64,000 nt of DNA. Source: Phylloscopus collybita. Taxonomy: Eukaryota; Chordata; Aves; Passeriformes; Phylloscopidae. How positions within the stretch are numbered: the first letter of the stretch is position 1; each line of letters opens with the position of its first letter. Under the pieces are notes generated by a model. The model was not told where the DNA came from, ran no database searches, and saw only the letters and a program-made list of their open reading frames with translations. The stretch is taken from assembly GCA_027886175.1 (NCBI GenBank), contig JAJNNQ010000078.1, positions 3,162,001 to 3,226,000 on the forward strand, in the 5' to 3' direction. Positions 18,547-27,360 of this stretch are shown here, piece after piece. Made by a program: the position numbers and the translations under genes.

Positions 18547-19428
18547 CTGAGAAAACAAGCTGCTCGTGCTCTCTCTCTAGAGGGACCTGCACAGGAAGCA
18601 GAGCAGATGGGTTTCAACTTCCCCTACAGCATTTGTGGGCCAAGATTCCAAGGCTGCTGGGCTCACAGCAGATTCCCAAAGTGCTGTGCTGCTGCTGCTC
18701 CCCTGGGTCAGTCTCTGCCCGTGGGGAGGCACGGATTCCAAAGTGACCCTGGCAGCACAATCAGGCTCCATCTGGGCCTGAAGCTCCAGCAGTCTCTTAG
18801 GAAGCTGACAGGGAACGAGTCTTTTGCCACACAAAAGAGTGGCCCCGACGGATTCATGGACAACACAATCACCCCTCAGCAGCTTCTTAAAAGCCCAAAG
18901 ACAGGTGGGCTCCGAGCACCTGTCAGCTCTGCTACTGACTGCTCTGCCTGCAGAGGCAAAAGAACAACCTGGCAACCGAGGCACCAAAATCCCTGAGTTC
19001 AACAGCAACTCCACGTCCCCAGGGTGTCTCTGAAATGCTCCCAGGTAAGCACAGTCAAGGAGCTCAGGGGGACAAACCACCCCAAAGAGCTGCTGCTGTC
19101 AGATCAATACTTTTTGTGCCTGGAGCTGCTTGGCCAGTCTGTGCAGGGGGACAGGTGTCTCCAGCCCACAGTGTCCCCTCCGTGTCCCACCAGGCTGAGC
19201 GCAGGGTCTTTGAGATGCTCCCTCCTCTGCAGACAGGGAGCCTTCCTGCTCCAGGCTGGCCCCTCTCAGAATCCCAGCCAGCTGGGGCCTGAACATGACA
19301 GGTCAAAGCCCATGGTCCAGGTGTCCATGGCTGAGGGGAATGGCTGGGTCCCGGCAGGACTGCAGCACTCAGCATCCTCAGCCACCAACAGCAAGTGCTG
19401 GCTGCTCAGAAACTTGCAGCTCTGCCTT
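18547..19428. other. Intronic or unresolved stretch
   Basis: Between the Pro-rich PAK-like exon and the first helical exon. A minus-strand frame at 18577-19080 is open for 167 codons but shows no family motif. At least one exon ending in phase 1 should lie here if the model is right; I cannot place it. Confidence 0.45.
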
Positions 19429-19587
19429 GCACTGCAGACAGCCCCCTCCAGAAATGGCACTTTTTGTCCTGGAAAGGTCTGGCTGCGGTGTGACCACAGC
19501 TGGAGGGTTGGGGTCATTTGGCTCCTCTTGGGCCTCTTCTGCAGGAGCAGAGGGAGCCAGAGGAGAGTCTGCCCTTGGTTCTGTGCT
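19429..19587 (-). CDS. PAK3L: PAK-like Pro/Glu-rich N-terminal exon
   Basis: Acceptor CTGTCTGTCCACAG. It begins STEPRADSPLAPSAPAEEAQ, then EEPNDPNPPAVVTPQPDLSR and TKSAISGGG. The order of an 'SEPPLAPP' motif, an acidic stretch and 'PPPVIAPRPEHTKS' in vertebrate PAK3 is the same, so this is taken as the equivalent linker. The phase (0) fits the exon at 20028. The 3' border is uncertain; a possible donor is CAA|GTTTCT at 19428. Confidence 0.6.
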
Positions 19588-20027
19588 CTGTGGACAGACA
19601 GGAGCCTGAGGCACAGGCCAGGACCTATCATTTATAACCTTATTTCTGTGCAGATCTAGAACTAGCTCTACTAAGGCACAAATCATCAACTTGGACAGCA
19701 ATGGGATTCTGAGTCACTCAGAGTCAATTCAAATGGGCTGATTCAAGTGTACTGCAAATTGCTCTGAATTGGATATTCCGCCCAGCTCCTATCAGGAAGC
19801 AACGTTCTCTCTGCAGAACTGGGATTTTAGTTCTTTTACAGCTCTGAAATGGAAAATTAGGAAATATCCAGTGATGTCTTTGCTCTTGCTAGTGCAGACA
19901 TGGAAATGGATTTTCTTCCAGCCTACTCAGCTGGCCCTCTACACTCTACTGCCACAGGCCAAGCTCACAGCTCTTAATGCCACAATTCTTAAACAGGAGG
20001 AATATCAAATGTTCCTTTCTCACTCAC

Positions 20028-20065
20028 CTCAGGATGGGCACCTCTGAATCCACGGCTCAGGTGAC
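20028..20065 (-). CDS. PAK3L: Short second exon of PAK-like gene
   Basis: 38 nt, acceptor TTGCCCATTGCAG, donor GTGAGT. It completes Arg from exon 1 and reads HLSRGFRGAHPE, ending in phase 0 ahead of the STEP exon. Short, so it is supported mainly by splice sites and phase. Confidence 0.55.
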
Positions 20066-20448
20066 CTGCAATGGGCAAGGGAAAATGAACCAGATTCCTT
20101 GAGAAAACTGGAGACAACCACAGCATTTTTAGAAGGTCTCCCAAGAAGGTCTCCCAGTCTACATTTTCCAAATTGTCCTGCTTGTTTCAGTAAACAGAGG
20201 AAATGACAGACTCTGCTGCCACAGACCCTCCCATGGAGGGAACACAACCCCTGCAGGTTCCCTTGCAAATGCTGCCCGCAGAGCCCTGGCTACAGACACC
20301 CCCTTTTTAGCTGAACCTGCTGACAGGAGCTTGACCCAAGTGCCATCCAAATGGTCTTCCTGTTTCCAAATCAACTCAGTCACTAAGAAAGAGCAGGAAG
20401 ACATACAAAAGCCAGGTGAGGTTCCACCCAGGGAAAAGCTCTACTTAC

Positions 20449-20527
20449 GTGTCAGGTGAGTCAGGAAATAGCTGGAGTAGGCAACTCCATACACAGAGCA
20501 AACTGCAGCAGCCAGTTGCCCAATCAT
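20449..20527 (-). CDS. PAK3L: Putative first coding exon of PAK-like gene
   Basis: The ATG at 20527 is in a strong Kozak context (GCCACCATGA). It reads MIGQLAAAVCSVYGVAYSSY then FLTHLT and one base, followed by donor GTAAGT. The hydrophobic Ala/Tyr-rich start differs from canonical PAK N-termini and could target a membrane. Phase 1 out fits the next exon. Confidence 0.6.
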
Positions 20528-20554
20528 GGTGGCAACTGCTGTGCAAGTTTGCAG

Positions 20555-20740
20555 ACTGTGTTCTAAAACTGTGCTCTAAGACTATTCTCTAACACTATTG
20601 TCTAACACTATTGTCTAACACTATTCCCTAACACTATTGTCTAACACTATGCTCTAACACTACTGTCTAACACTATTGTCTAACACTATTCTCTAACACT
20701 GCTCTAACACTATGATCTAACACTATGCTATAAGAAAAAG
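20555..20740. repeat. Minisatellite, 13-bp unit, at kinase gene 5' end
   Basis: About a dozen copies of 'aacactattgtct' with variants (tgctct, attccct). It lies immediately upstream of the putative first exon on the minus strand, so it would fall in the 5' UTR or promoter. The unit length matches the minisatellite at the 3' end of the same gene (2080-2380), though the sequences differ. Confidence 0.9.
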
Positions 20741-21914
20741 CAAGGTTCTTGTCCGCGTGCAGCTGCACACTAACAAAAGCTTCCAGCAGGAGGCTGAGCT
20801 CCTGCCCTGAGCAAACCCAAGAGCTGCTCTGACACCACTGAGGCCTTCCATGCACCAAGACAACCTTGTGATGTCAGCACAAGGACGTGGCAACCGTGCC
20901 CTGACATCACAAAGGAAACGTTCTGCCCTGCTCTGTGGATTCATGCTGATGGATAAATTGATGTTTGTGTAGGCCTAGGCTGCATTTTGACCTCTTTCCC
21001 CCCGGGCTGCCTTTTTCACCCGTTGTTTTTCCCCCTGTGCCTCTGTGTCCCCTGTGCCTGTGCTGGGTCCGAGCTGGCGGCTGGGCCGGGCGGAGCAGCA
21101 GTTCCAGCCCCGGGTGTCCCTGGAGCGCTGGGAGCTGCCGGTGGCCCCAGGCCCTGTCCCCTGAGGAGCTGCTGAAGGACCCTGGGACAGAGGGGGCTGA
21201 GGGGGCTGAGGAGGTGCTGACACTGCAGGGACAGTGACCTTGAGGTGCTGGGGGCACTGAGGGCTGTGTGGGAGCAGAGGGCCAGGGTGGCACGGAGGTG
21301 ACAGGGCAGTGGCACGGGCTGAGGGGGTGGTGGGTCTAAGGGGATGGGATGGGTCAGAAAGGATTGAGTGGGCTGAGAGGACTGTGGGGGGCTGAAGAAA
21401 CAGAAGGGGGCTGGGGCTTTGCCCAGGGGATGCTGGGGCTGAGGGGATGGAGGGGACAGCAGGGAGCACAGAGGGCTCTGGGACTGCAGCTCTGCCAGGC
21501 CTTGGGACCAATTCCAGAGCCTCCACTTCTGCCACAGCTGCCCTGCAGAGATTGAGGACAGGTGGAGACTGACAGGAGGCAGCAGGGAGAAGCTGAGGGC
21601 CACCAGCTCCAGCAGTGAGCAGGGAGCTGCTACTGCTGCTGGCAGGCGAGAGGCCGGGTGAGGCCGCAGGGCCGGGGGGGCAGGCTGGGGGTGAGGGTGG
21701 CGTGGGCTTTGGCCGTGGGCAGTGCCCGGCTGGGCAGGAGCAGCTTCTTGGTGTGAAGTTCCCTGGAGGAACTCCCAGGGCAGTTGCTGCCAGGATCAGC
21801 AGCAGCAGAAGGCAGCAGGATCTGCTCCTTTTCCTGGCTCTGTGTGCAGCTCCCAGGCTGGGATGGCCCCTGCTCCCACTGAGCCCTTGCCCAAGGAGGC
21901 TGCAGGGTAAAAGC
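20741..21914. other. Region upstream of kinase gene, no gene recognised
   Basis: Purine-rich on the plus strand with many 'ggggctgagg' words at 21190-21470. Long minus-strand frames (21016-21603) are Pro/Ser-rich and fit composition rather than a known protein. Poly-G stretches near 21675. It ends at the AAAAGC duplication of the next element. Confidence 0.5.
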
Positions 21915-22234
21915 TGTTGCCATGCTTTCGTGCCTGCTTGTTTTGGTTTTGGGAATTTTATTCCCAGGCACAGTGTTGAAGCACAAGGTCATGTTCATGT
22001 AAACAACCGAAGCTCCCACATCTCTTCCCAGAGGAGGGGCTTCGGTGATGGTCTCTGGAAAATGACCAGTAGTTCCCAAGGGTCCCACCTCTGGGGTGGG
22101 CAACTTCTAAAATGTACAAAAAGGAGTCAGAAATAAAGGTGTGGTCTCTTGCCCGGGCTCTGGCCTGCAAGAGCACCATGCAGCCTTCATGATGCCTCCC
22201 TGTCTCGTTTCCCTCGGCGCCGTTATCAGTTATA
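21915..22234 (+). repeat. 5' LTR of the 21915 element
   Basis: 320 bp, starting TGTTGCC and ending GTTATA, so the termini are TG...TA rather than TG...CA. That end is fixed by the two-base spacer to the primer site and by the AAAAGC duplication after the 3' copy. AATAAA at 22132-22137. A TATA-like 'ttctaaaatg' at about 22106. Confidence 0.9.
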
Positions 22235-22236
22235 TA

Positions 22237-22254
22237 TGGTGACCCCTGACGTGA
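22237..22254 (+). promoter_or_regulatory. Primer binding site, tRNA-Trp-like
   Basis: TGGTGACCCCTGACGTGA, two bases after the LTR. It equals the tRNA-Trp site used by avian leukosis-type viruses (TGGTGACCCCGACGTGA) with one inserted T. It suggests an alpharetrovirus-like helper. Confidence 0.8.
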
Positions 22255-22351
22255 CCTGCAGCCGCGAGAACAAGGTAAAAAATACCTTGTCCCCTTTTTA
22301 AAGGAAAAGGGATTTTTATTTCTCTCCAGTAGGGAGAAGAAACTTGGAAAA

Positions 22352-24031
22352 ATGAACCAGCCTCTAGGACTGGAAGATAACTATGTGTTAACGATGTGGG
22401 GTTTGTATCTCGGAAGATGGGAAGTAGGTATAACCTCAGAACAGCTAACACAACTATACAGATGGGGGAAAAAACAGGGTTTTATCCCGTACCCCAAAAG
22501 AGCGCGGTATAGGTCATTTTGGTCTCTCTTGGGTCAAACTGTGAATGAAGAGTTAGATATGCTAATGAAATTATCACTGATATGGGAAAGATCCATGAAG
22601 GTTTTTGAGATGTCGGGAGAAGAATTTCTTTTCAGCTCCCTTCCCGATTCAGAGGAAGAGGATCCAAGTCTCCAGACTGCTGCTGACAGCTCGGAGAGTC
22701 TCCCGAAGCCGCCTTCAGAAGACCTGGGTTTGTCCTTTCCCCCCCCTTGTGACTCCCCTTCTGGGAAGGAGGGGCGGAAAACCCCGGGCAAACGCGGAAG
22801 CGCCCAGCGCCGGTCTGCGAACCGACCGCCGCGAACGCGTCCTTCCCCAATCCCTCCGTGTCCTTCTCCTTCGCGAGCGGCCGCGCGCAGGAGGGGGGAG
22901 GGGGGAGGGGGTCCCGAGACGCCGTCGCGCCCCGCCCCGCGGCCACCGCGCCGCGCTTTCCCATGGAAAAAGCCCATTGAGACCTTGGTGCCACCCCGGG
23001 GACCTCACCCCGGCGGTCCGGGCTCGAAAAAGCCCGGGAGGAAGAGGGGACGAGAGTCGCCCATCCCCCAGGCGCCTGCCCCTCCGAAAAAGAGACAGAA
23101 GAGAGTGCGGGGCGGTGCGGCTCTTTGCAGCCGCCGCAGGAGGAAGGGGGGGCTGCCCCCGATGCCCCCCCGCTCCTCAGCCCCCTCCGGCCCGACTCGG
23201 CCGGAGACTCCGCCCCCAAAATGCCGCGCGGTGCCCGGAGCCGCCCCGTCCCGGGGCCGCCGGGGGAGATGGGCGGGGGCCGCTTGCCCCCGCCCCGCGG
23301 GGCCCGCTGGGGCTGCCCAGCCGGGAACACCGCTCCCCCCACGCCGCGCGGCCCGCGGAAGACGGGCAGGGGCGGTCCGCCCCCGCCCCGCGGGACCCGA
23401 CGGGGCCACTCAGCCGGGAACGCCGCCCGCCTGTGGGTGCGGGGGGGGCGCGCGGGGGGACCCTGCGCGGGGCCGGCCACGACCCGCCCCTCCCCCGGCA
23501 GCGCGGCCGCGGAAGAAGCCCCGACCGAAAGCCGGCGGCACCGCGGTTCCACCGGCTGCCGCCCCGACGCTTGCCCCCCCGTCGGCGTCTTCGTTGCCTG
23601 GCAACGCTGCCGACCTTCCGCCAACTGCGGCTCCACCTGCGTCTGTCGTGGACCCCTGCTGTGTCACCGTGCGCTCCAGGCTGAGCCCTCCCTGGAGCGA
23701 AGTGCAACATGTAGCTGGGGGACTGGGACGCTGGGGTGTGGAGAACTGCTCTTTGGGAACCCAAATGACTTCCCTTGGCGCTGACATGGCACCAGCCCAC
23801 CTGGCAGGTGCTCAGAGTGAGACCCGGGTTTCTCTGTCTGCTTCTGTGCTGTTCAGAAAGCGGGCTGAGAGGGATTCGTGGCTCTCTCTCACATACCCAA
23901 GGGAATTCCAGGGATCGTGTAACCTGTGCTTTTGCAGACCCTTGTTTTCAGGACTGGGAACTGGCGCTGGGATGTTTGCCTCGCATCTGCCGAGCACCCT
24001 GAGCCCCTGCACAGCATTCCTGGCCTGGTGA
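22352..24031 (+). CDS. gag: Gag-headed 559-codon ORF with GC-rich extension
   Basis: The ATG lies in 'aaaaatgaac'. Residues 1-95 look like a class II retroviral matrix domain (LTQLYRWGKKQGFIPYP; SFWSLLGQTVNEELDML; LSLIWERSMK). An acidic linker (LPDSEEEDPS) follows, then about 330 residues dominated by Pro, Arg, Ala and Gly encoded by DNA of extreme GC content (22780-23640), with an internal repeat of about 31 residues. The last 130 residues are of mixed composition. There is no capsid major homology region and no CCHC. The frame is uninterrupted, consistent with youth, but openness in GC-rich DNA is weak evidence that the extension is translated. The origin of the extension is unknown; a captured host CpG-rich sequence is one option. 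Confidence 0.6.
   Translation: MNQPLGLEDNYVLTMWGLYLGRWEVGITSEQLTQLYRWGKKQGFIPYPKRARYRSFWSLLGQTVNEELDMLMKLSLIWERSMKVFEMSGEEFLFSSLPDSEEEDPSLQTAADSSESLPKPPSEDLGLSFPPPCDSPSGKEGRKTPGKRGSAQRRSANRPPRTRPSPIPPCPSPSRAAARRRGEGGGGPETPSRPAPRPPRRAFPWKKPIETLVPPRGPHPGGPGSKKPGRKRGRESPIPQAPAPPKKRQKRVRGGAALCSRRRRKGGLPPMPPRSSAPSGPTRPETPPPKCRAVPGAAPSRGRRGRWAGAACPRPAGPAGAAQPGTPLPPRRAARGRRAGAVRPRPAGPDGATQPGTPPACGCGGGARGDPARGRPRPAPPPAARPRKKPRPKAGGTAVPPAAAPTLAPPSASSLPGNAADLPPTAAPPASVVDPCCVTVRSRLSPPWSEVQHVAGGLGRWGVENCSLGTQMTSLGADMAPAHLAGAQSETRVSLSASVLFRKRAERDSWLSLTYPREFQGSCNLCFCRPLFSGLGTGAGMFASHLPSTLSPCTAFLAW
23240..23425 (+). repeat. Two tandem ~93-bp GC-rich units
   Basis: 'cagccgggaac' recurs at 23318 and 23411, with 'gcccccgccccgcggg' in both units. 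The 31-codon period keeps the gag-headed frame open, encoding RPAGPAGAAQPGTP and RPAGPDGATQPGTP. Confidence 0.75.
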
Positions 24032-24331
24032 ACGTCCCAAGTTATGTATCCTGTATCCTCCCTAACACCACCCCTCCAGAGACCTGCATGATGCATGGAG
24101 GGGAGACGGAGCACTGCTTCGACAGCTAGCATCCCATGATCGGACTCCGAGAGGACTCTTCCCTGTGGTTTTGCTTGCATTCCAGGGGGAGTGTTGTGGA
24201 CCTCTGGGGGCGGGATTCTTGGCTGGGGTTTGGGGGGGCAGGATCGGGATGGATTTTGTAATGAGGGTCATTGCATTGCATGGCACAGCATCTCACCCGA
24301 CAAGGATTCGGCGACTGGTCACAGCATGTTT

Positions 24332-24332
<1 letters not shown>

Positions 24333-24365
<33 letters not shown>
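24333..24365 (+). repeat. Internal poly(A) run of 33 bases
   Basis: An uninterrupted A run inside the element, preceded by non-retroviral-looking sequence and followed by 'ggggg' and the pre-LTR segment. No AATAAA lies within 50 bases upstream. It may mark the 3' end of a reverse-transcribed cellular RNA picked up by template switching, or simple slippage. Confidence 0.7.
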
Positions 24366-24368
<3 letters not shown>

Positions 24369-24548
24369 GGAAAAAGCAGGGAACAGTCCCTGCAGATTAG
24401 CCAACAGGCAAATTGGAAACTGTGACCAGAATGAGAGCCGACAAGTGGAGAAATCTACGAGTCTTCAATCGAAGACCTCTCCACAAGCAGATACAAAAAT
24501 CTGCATTTTTCTTTTTCTTTTCTTTTTATATAAACTGAAAGGGTGAGA

Positions 24549-24868
24549 TGTTGCCATGCTTTCGTGCCTGCTTGTTTTGGTTTTGGGAATTTTATTCCCA
24601 GGCACAGTGTTGAAGCACAAGGTCATGTTCATGTAAACAACCGAAGCTCCCACATCTCTTCCCAGAGGAGGGGCTTCGGTGATGGTCTCTGGAAAATGAC
24701 CAGTAGTTCCCAAGGGTCCCACCTCTGGGGTGGGCAACTTCTAAAATGTACAAAAAGGAGTCAGAAATAAAGGTGTGGTCTCTTGCCCGGGCTCTGGCCT
24801 GCAAGAGCACCATGCAGCCTTCATGATGCCTCCCTGTCTCGTTTCCCTCGGCGCCGTTATCAGTTATA
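24549..24868 (+). repeat. 3' LTR of the 21915 element
   Basis: 320 bp, identical by eye to 21915-22234. Followed at once by AAAAGC, the duplicated target. Confidence 0.92.
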
Positions 24869-24874
24869 AAAAGC

Positions 24875-26067
24875 AATCCCACTGCAGAGAGAGGCTTGGC
24901 AACTGAAGTCCCCTGCCCTTGTGTTTTGGGCTTGAAGGGCTCTCCTGCCAAAGCACAGCAGGTAACCAGGGCTTTGGGAGGCAGAGCCTTTGGAGGGAAA
25001 GAGAGATCAGGCACTCACATGCCTGAGACTCCTTCAGCTCTCTGCTTTTGTAGAATGAGAAAGAAGCAGGCTGGGCAGAGAGAGGCACATGCAGCCCTTG
25101 GAAAAAACATGGTGTCTAACAAGTCCTGTGGGAGAAGGAAAATTGGGAGCAACCTTGCCTTGTTTTCCATGGCCTGCGTCTTCTGCAGAGCAGACAATGG
25201 GATGGACAGGAGGGGAGGGATAACTGTGATAACCCAGTCTGCCTGGCTGTGTACTGACAGACTCTGTAGCAGTCAGCATTGTAGGAAATGCCAGATTGTT
25301 ATTTAGCATCATGACACGCTGCTGCTTCATTGCAGAACTGCCTCAGCCTGGAGAAAATCAGCTGAATTTATCGTCAGTTGAAGTAGATGTGGTGAGAAAG
25401 AGTGACACAGATTAAAACAGGTTTTCTAACCTTGTCACCCAGAGGGAATTTTGTGCTTTCTTCATTGTATGCACAACCTTTTTGAGCTGTTCTGTATCCT
25501 TCAGGGAGGTATCCACTGGTGACCAAAAAATAAAAGGGGGGATATGGCATTCATTCTCTTATAACACATATTTTCACTAAGCTGTAGCTTCAACTCAGTG
25601 AGGCAAAGGAGAGATTTTCTTTAGTCATGCAGTGTGGAATAAATGGTGCAGGAACAGCCACAATCCAAGCTGTAAGAATAGCCTGTTCTTGGTCCTAACA
25701 GGACATGGTGTACAAGAAAGCACCACAATCCCAAAGATTCACCTCTTCTGTAAAAGCAGAACGGTTCCTGGTGTAAAAGCAGCAGGTGATGGAAATAACA
25801 AATGTCCCTGGGCTGGGGCAGAAGCCTGGGAGTCCAAGGCTTGGAAAAAGAGAGCTGGCAAAGGCAGCCCAAGGTGCAGGCAGGCATTGGGCTGGAGGCA
25901 AGAGGGAGCTGGTGCTGCCAGCACGGGAAGGGACTGCAGGCACAGGAGCTGGCCGGCGGCAGGGAGTTTCCACTCACTCCCAGTTGCTCCCAGTAGCTTC
26001 CAACAGGATTCCCTCCTCAGAGCCACTCCCGGTCACCTCCAGCACGATTCCAGTCCCTGCGGGTCTG
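24875..26067. other. No gene recognised between LTR element and MHC promoter
   Basis: Host sequence of mixed composition. Short frames show no family motif. The left end is the continuation of the sequence interrupted at 21914. Confidence 0.5.
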
Positions 26068-26111
26068 CCTGGCAACTGATGAGTCATCAGCAACACGCGC
26101 TCTGATTGGCT
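26068..26111 (+). promoter_or_regulatory. MHC class II X1-X2-Y promoter module
   Basis: X1 CCTGGCAACTGATG (26068-26081), an overlapping CRE-like X2 TGAGTCATCA (26080-26089), then Y box CTGATTGGCT (26102-26111). The X-Y gap is about 20 bp, the two-turn spacing needed for RFX, CREB and NF-Y to form the CIITA platform. The closest textbook match is the DRA-type CCTAGCAACAGATG and CTGATTGG. It points rightward, but no class II exon 1 follows; instead comes a minisatellite and an inverted exon 2. Confidence 0.8.
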
Positions 26112-26139
26112 GAGAGGCGTCCGCTCCGCACACGGCCTG

Positions 26140-26215
26140 GATGGATACGGGGAGGAGACTGGGAGAGACTGGGATGGACTGGGAGAGACTGGGATGGGCT
26201 GGGAGAGACACGGGT
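26140..26215. repeat. Short minisatellite 'gactgggatgg/agactggga'
   Basis: Repeats of 'actgggatggactgggagag' type, about four copies of a 20-bp unit, between the promoter module and the inverted MHC exon. Such repeats are common in avian MHC introns. Confidence 0.75.
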
Positions 26216-26346
26216 GTCACTGGGAGGAACGGGAGGCCCCGGGGATGGGCCCAAGGAGGGCTGAGGTGATTCCCAGGGAGGTTTGGGGGGCTCCAGGGTC
26301 ATTGCCAGGGCAGGGCCCGAGGGGACGCGCTCTGCCCCACGCTCAC

Positions 26347-26615
26347 CTCTGCGCTCCACCAGGAACGGGGCGGACAACTCGGAGTTGTGCCGGCAGTGCC
26401 TGTCCACCACAGCCCGGCTGTGCTCCCTCCAGCCCGGCTCGCTGCTCCAGGAGCTGGAAACTTCTCCCCAGAGGAGGTGTCCCCCCCGTACAGCCCCACA
26501 TCGCTGCCCAAGGGCAGGAGCTGCTCCCGGCTGGAGATGTTCCTCTCCACGAACCTCACCCGCTCGGTGCCCTTAATGAAGTGACAGCCGGACTGAACCA
26601 TCTCCTGGAACAGCC
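26347..26615 (-). pseudogene. MHC class II beta exon 2 (beta-1 domain), frameshifted
   Basis: Acceptor CACACACAG, donor GTGAGC. It reads GCHFIKGTERVRFVERNISS then SDVGLYG, and, after a frame change, WSSEPGWREHSRAVVDRHCR and HNSELSAPFLVERR. These match the class II beta peptide-binding domain, including both Cys (CHF and DRHCRHN) and the FLVERR end. The exon is 269 nt, while 270 is usual, so one base is missing near 26464. No exon 1, 3 or 4 is nearby, so it is an isolated exon. Inverted relative to the promoter module at 26068. Confidence 0.88.
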
Positions 26616-26630
26616 CTGTGTGTGCAGGAC

Positions 26631-26797
26631 TGTCCTGGTTTAGGGCAAATTCGGGAGGAAACCTCCAAAGGGGCTCCTCTGGAAAGCAAAACCCAAACGC
26701 CCCCCCTGCCCCCCCAAGCCAGTTGGGGAAAAAAAGAACTTCCTTGGAGAAAAAGAGGAAAAAACTATTTATTTAACAAACAAGATGCCCACAAGCA

Positions 26798-26837
<40 letters not shown>

Positions 26838-27360
26838 AACAATAAAACCTCTCATGGCTCAGAAGAGAGATGGCAAACTGAGGCAGTCCTTGCCCTGGGT
26901 GTAGCTCAGCTCACTCAGTCTCTTACCAGCCCCACTCCCTCCGGAGCTCCAGGCCCCGCAGGTGCCAGCCCTCGCTGCTCCTCTGGGTTTGTCCATCCAG
27001 AGCAGATTTAAACAGTCCCAAGAAAAAGAAAAAAAAAACAATTCCAGGGAACACCTCTGCCTCAGCCAGCTCAAACTAACTCAGAGCACAGGAGATCTCT
27101 GTCCCAGCGCTGTCCGTGCCTCAGACCAACGCCGCAGCAAGGACGTGTGGCAGTCAGGCAGTTTGTTCTCAAAACAAAGTGCTGCTGCTTCTTTCTCCCT
27201 CTTTGCTCCCAGAACCATTTGAAAGGTACAGAACTGAATATCCAGCACAACCAGAGCAGAGGATTGGGGATACAAGCATCATAAAGTCACCCCACACCAT
27301 GCCACCCCTCATCCCCATATCGTCAACTTACTACCAGAACTAAATAAATTCTAACCTCCA
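26631..27360 (-). mobile_element. LTR, minus orientation (LTR-B family)
   Basis: Plus-strand ends TGTCCTGG...CCTCCA give TG...CA on either strand, about 730 bp. It ends 15 bp from the MHC exon 2 acceptor. It contains 'aataaa' and a 37-A run at 26799-26835. Its leftmost 300 bases are the inverted counterpart of 27361-27640, so the two LTR segments form a near-palindromic pair. Confidence 0.7.

Larger units (their letters stand above)
2362..20527 (-). pseudogene. PAK3L: PAK3-like serine/threonine kinase gene (whole locus)
   Basis: The exons, read right to left, rebuild a group-I p21-activated kinase catalytic domain: P-loop GSGGFG, VTIKK lysine strand, hinge 'WLVMEYMDGG', catalytic loop [19 protein letters not shown], '[11 protein letters not shown]', and a C-terminal lobe ending in 'HPFVTSAKP'. 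All borders are GT-AG with consistent phases. Two exons break frame: a 1-nt deletion near 13281 and a 2-nt deletion near 4590. HRD is HQD. Upstream lie a start exon, a Pro/Glu-rich PAK-like exon and coiled-coil exons; no CRIB (p21-binding) domain was found. ERV1 occupies one intron. A PAK3-like expansion was reported with the zebra finch genome, so this is likely one decayed member. Sequencing error could mimic the two indels. Confidence 0.85.
21915..24868 (+). mobile_element. Young 2.95-kb LTR element with Trp-like primer site
   Basis: Two 320-bp LTRs (21915-22234 and 24549-24868) appear identical base for base. AAAAGC flanks both sides (21909-21914, 24869-24874), a 6-bp duplication typical of class II ERVs. 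A Trp-like primer site follows the 5' LTR and a purine tract (gaaagggtgaga) precedes the 3' LTR. The interior holds a gag-like start fused to a GC-rich insert, a tail of unknown origin, a 33-A run and about 180 bases before the 3' LTR. No pro, pol or env: it must move with helper proteins. LTR identity implies a very recent insertion. Confidence 0.9.

Noticed and set aside
21016..21603. Pro/Ser-rich minus-strand ORF upstream of the kinase gene
   Set aside because: No start context, splice sites or homolog recognised; composition explains it.
22632..23636. 334-codon minus-strand ORF and a 359-codon alternative plus frame in the GC-rich insert
   Set aside because: Extreme GC content suppresses stops in all frames. 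Only the plus frame that begins in a recognisable matrix domain has support.
24165..24546. Plus-strand ORFs rich in Lys over 24333-24365
   Set aside because: The Lys run is the poly(A) tract read as codons.
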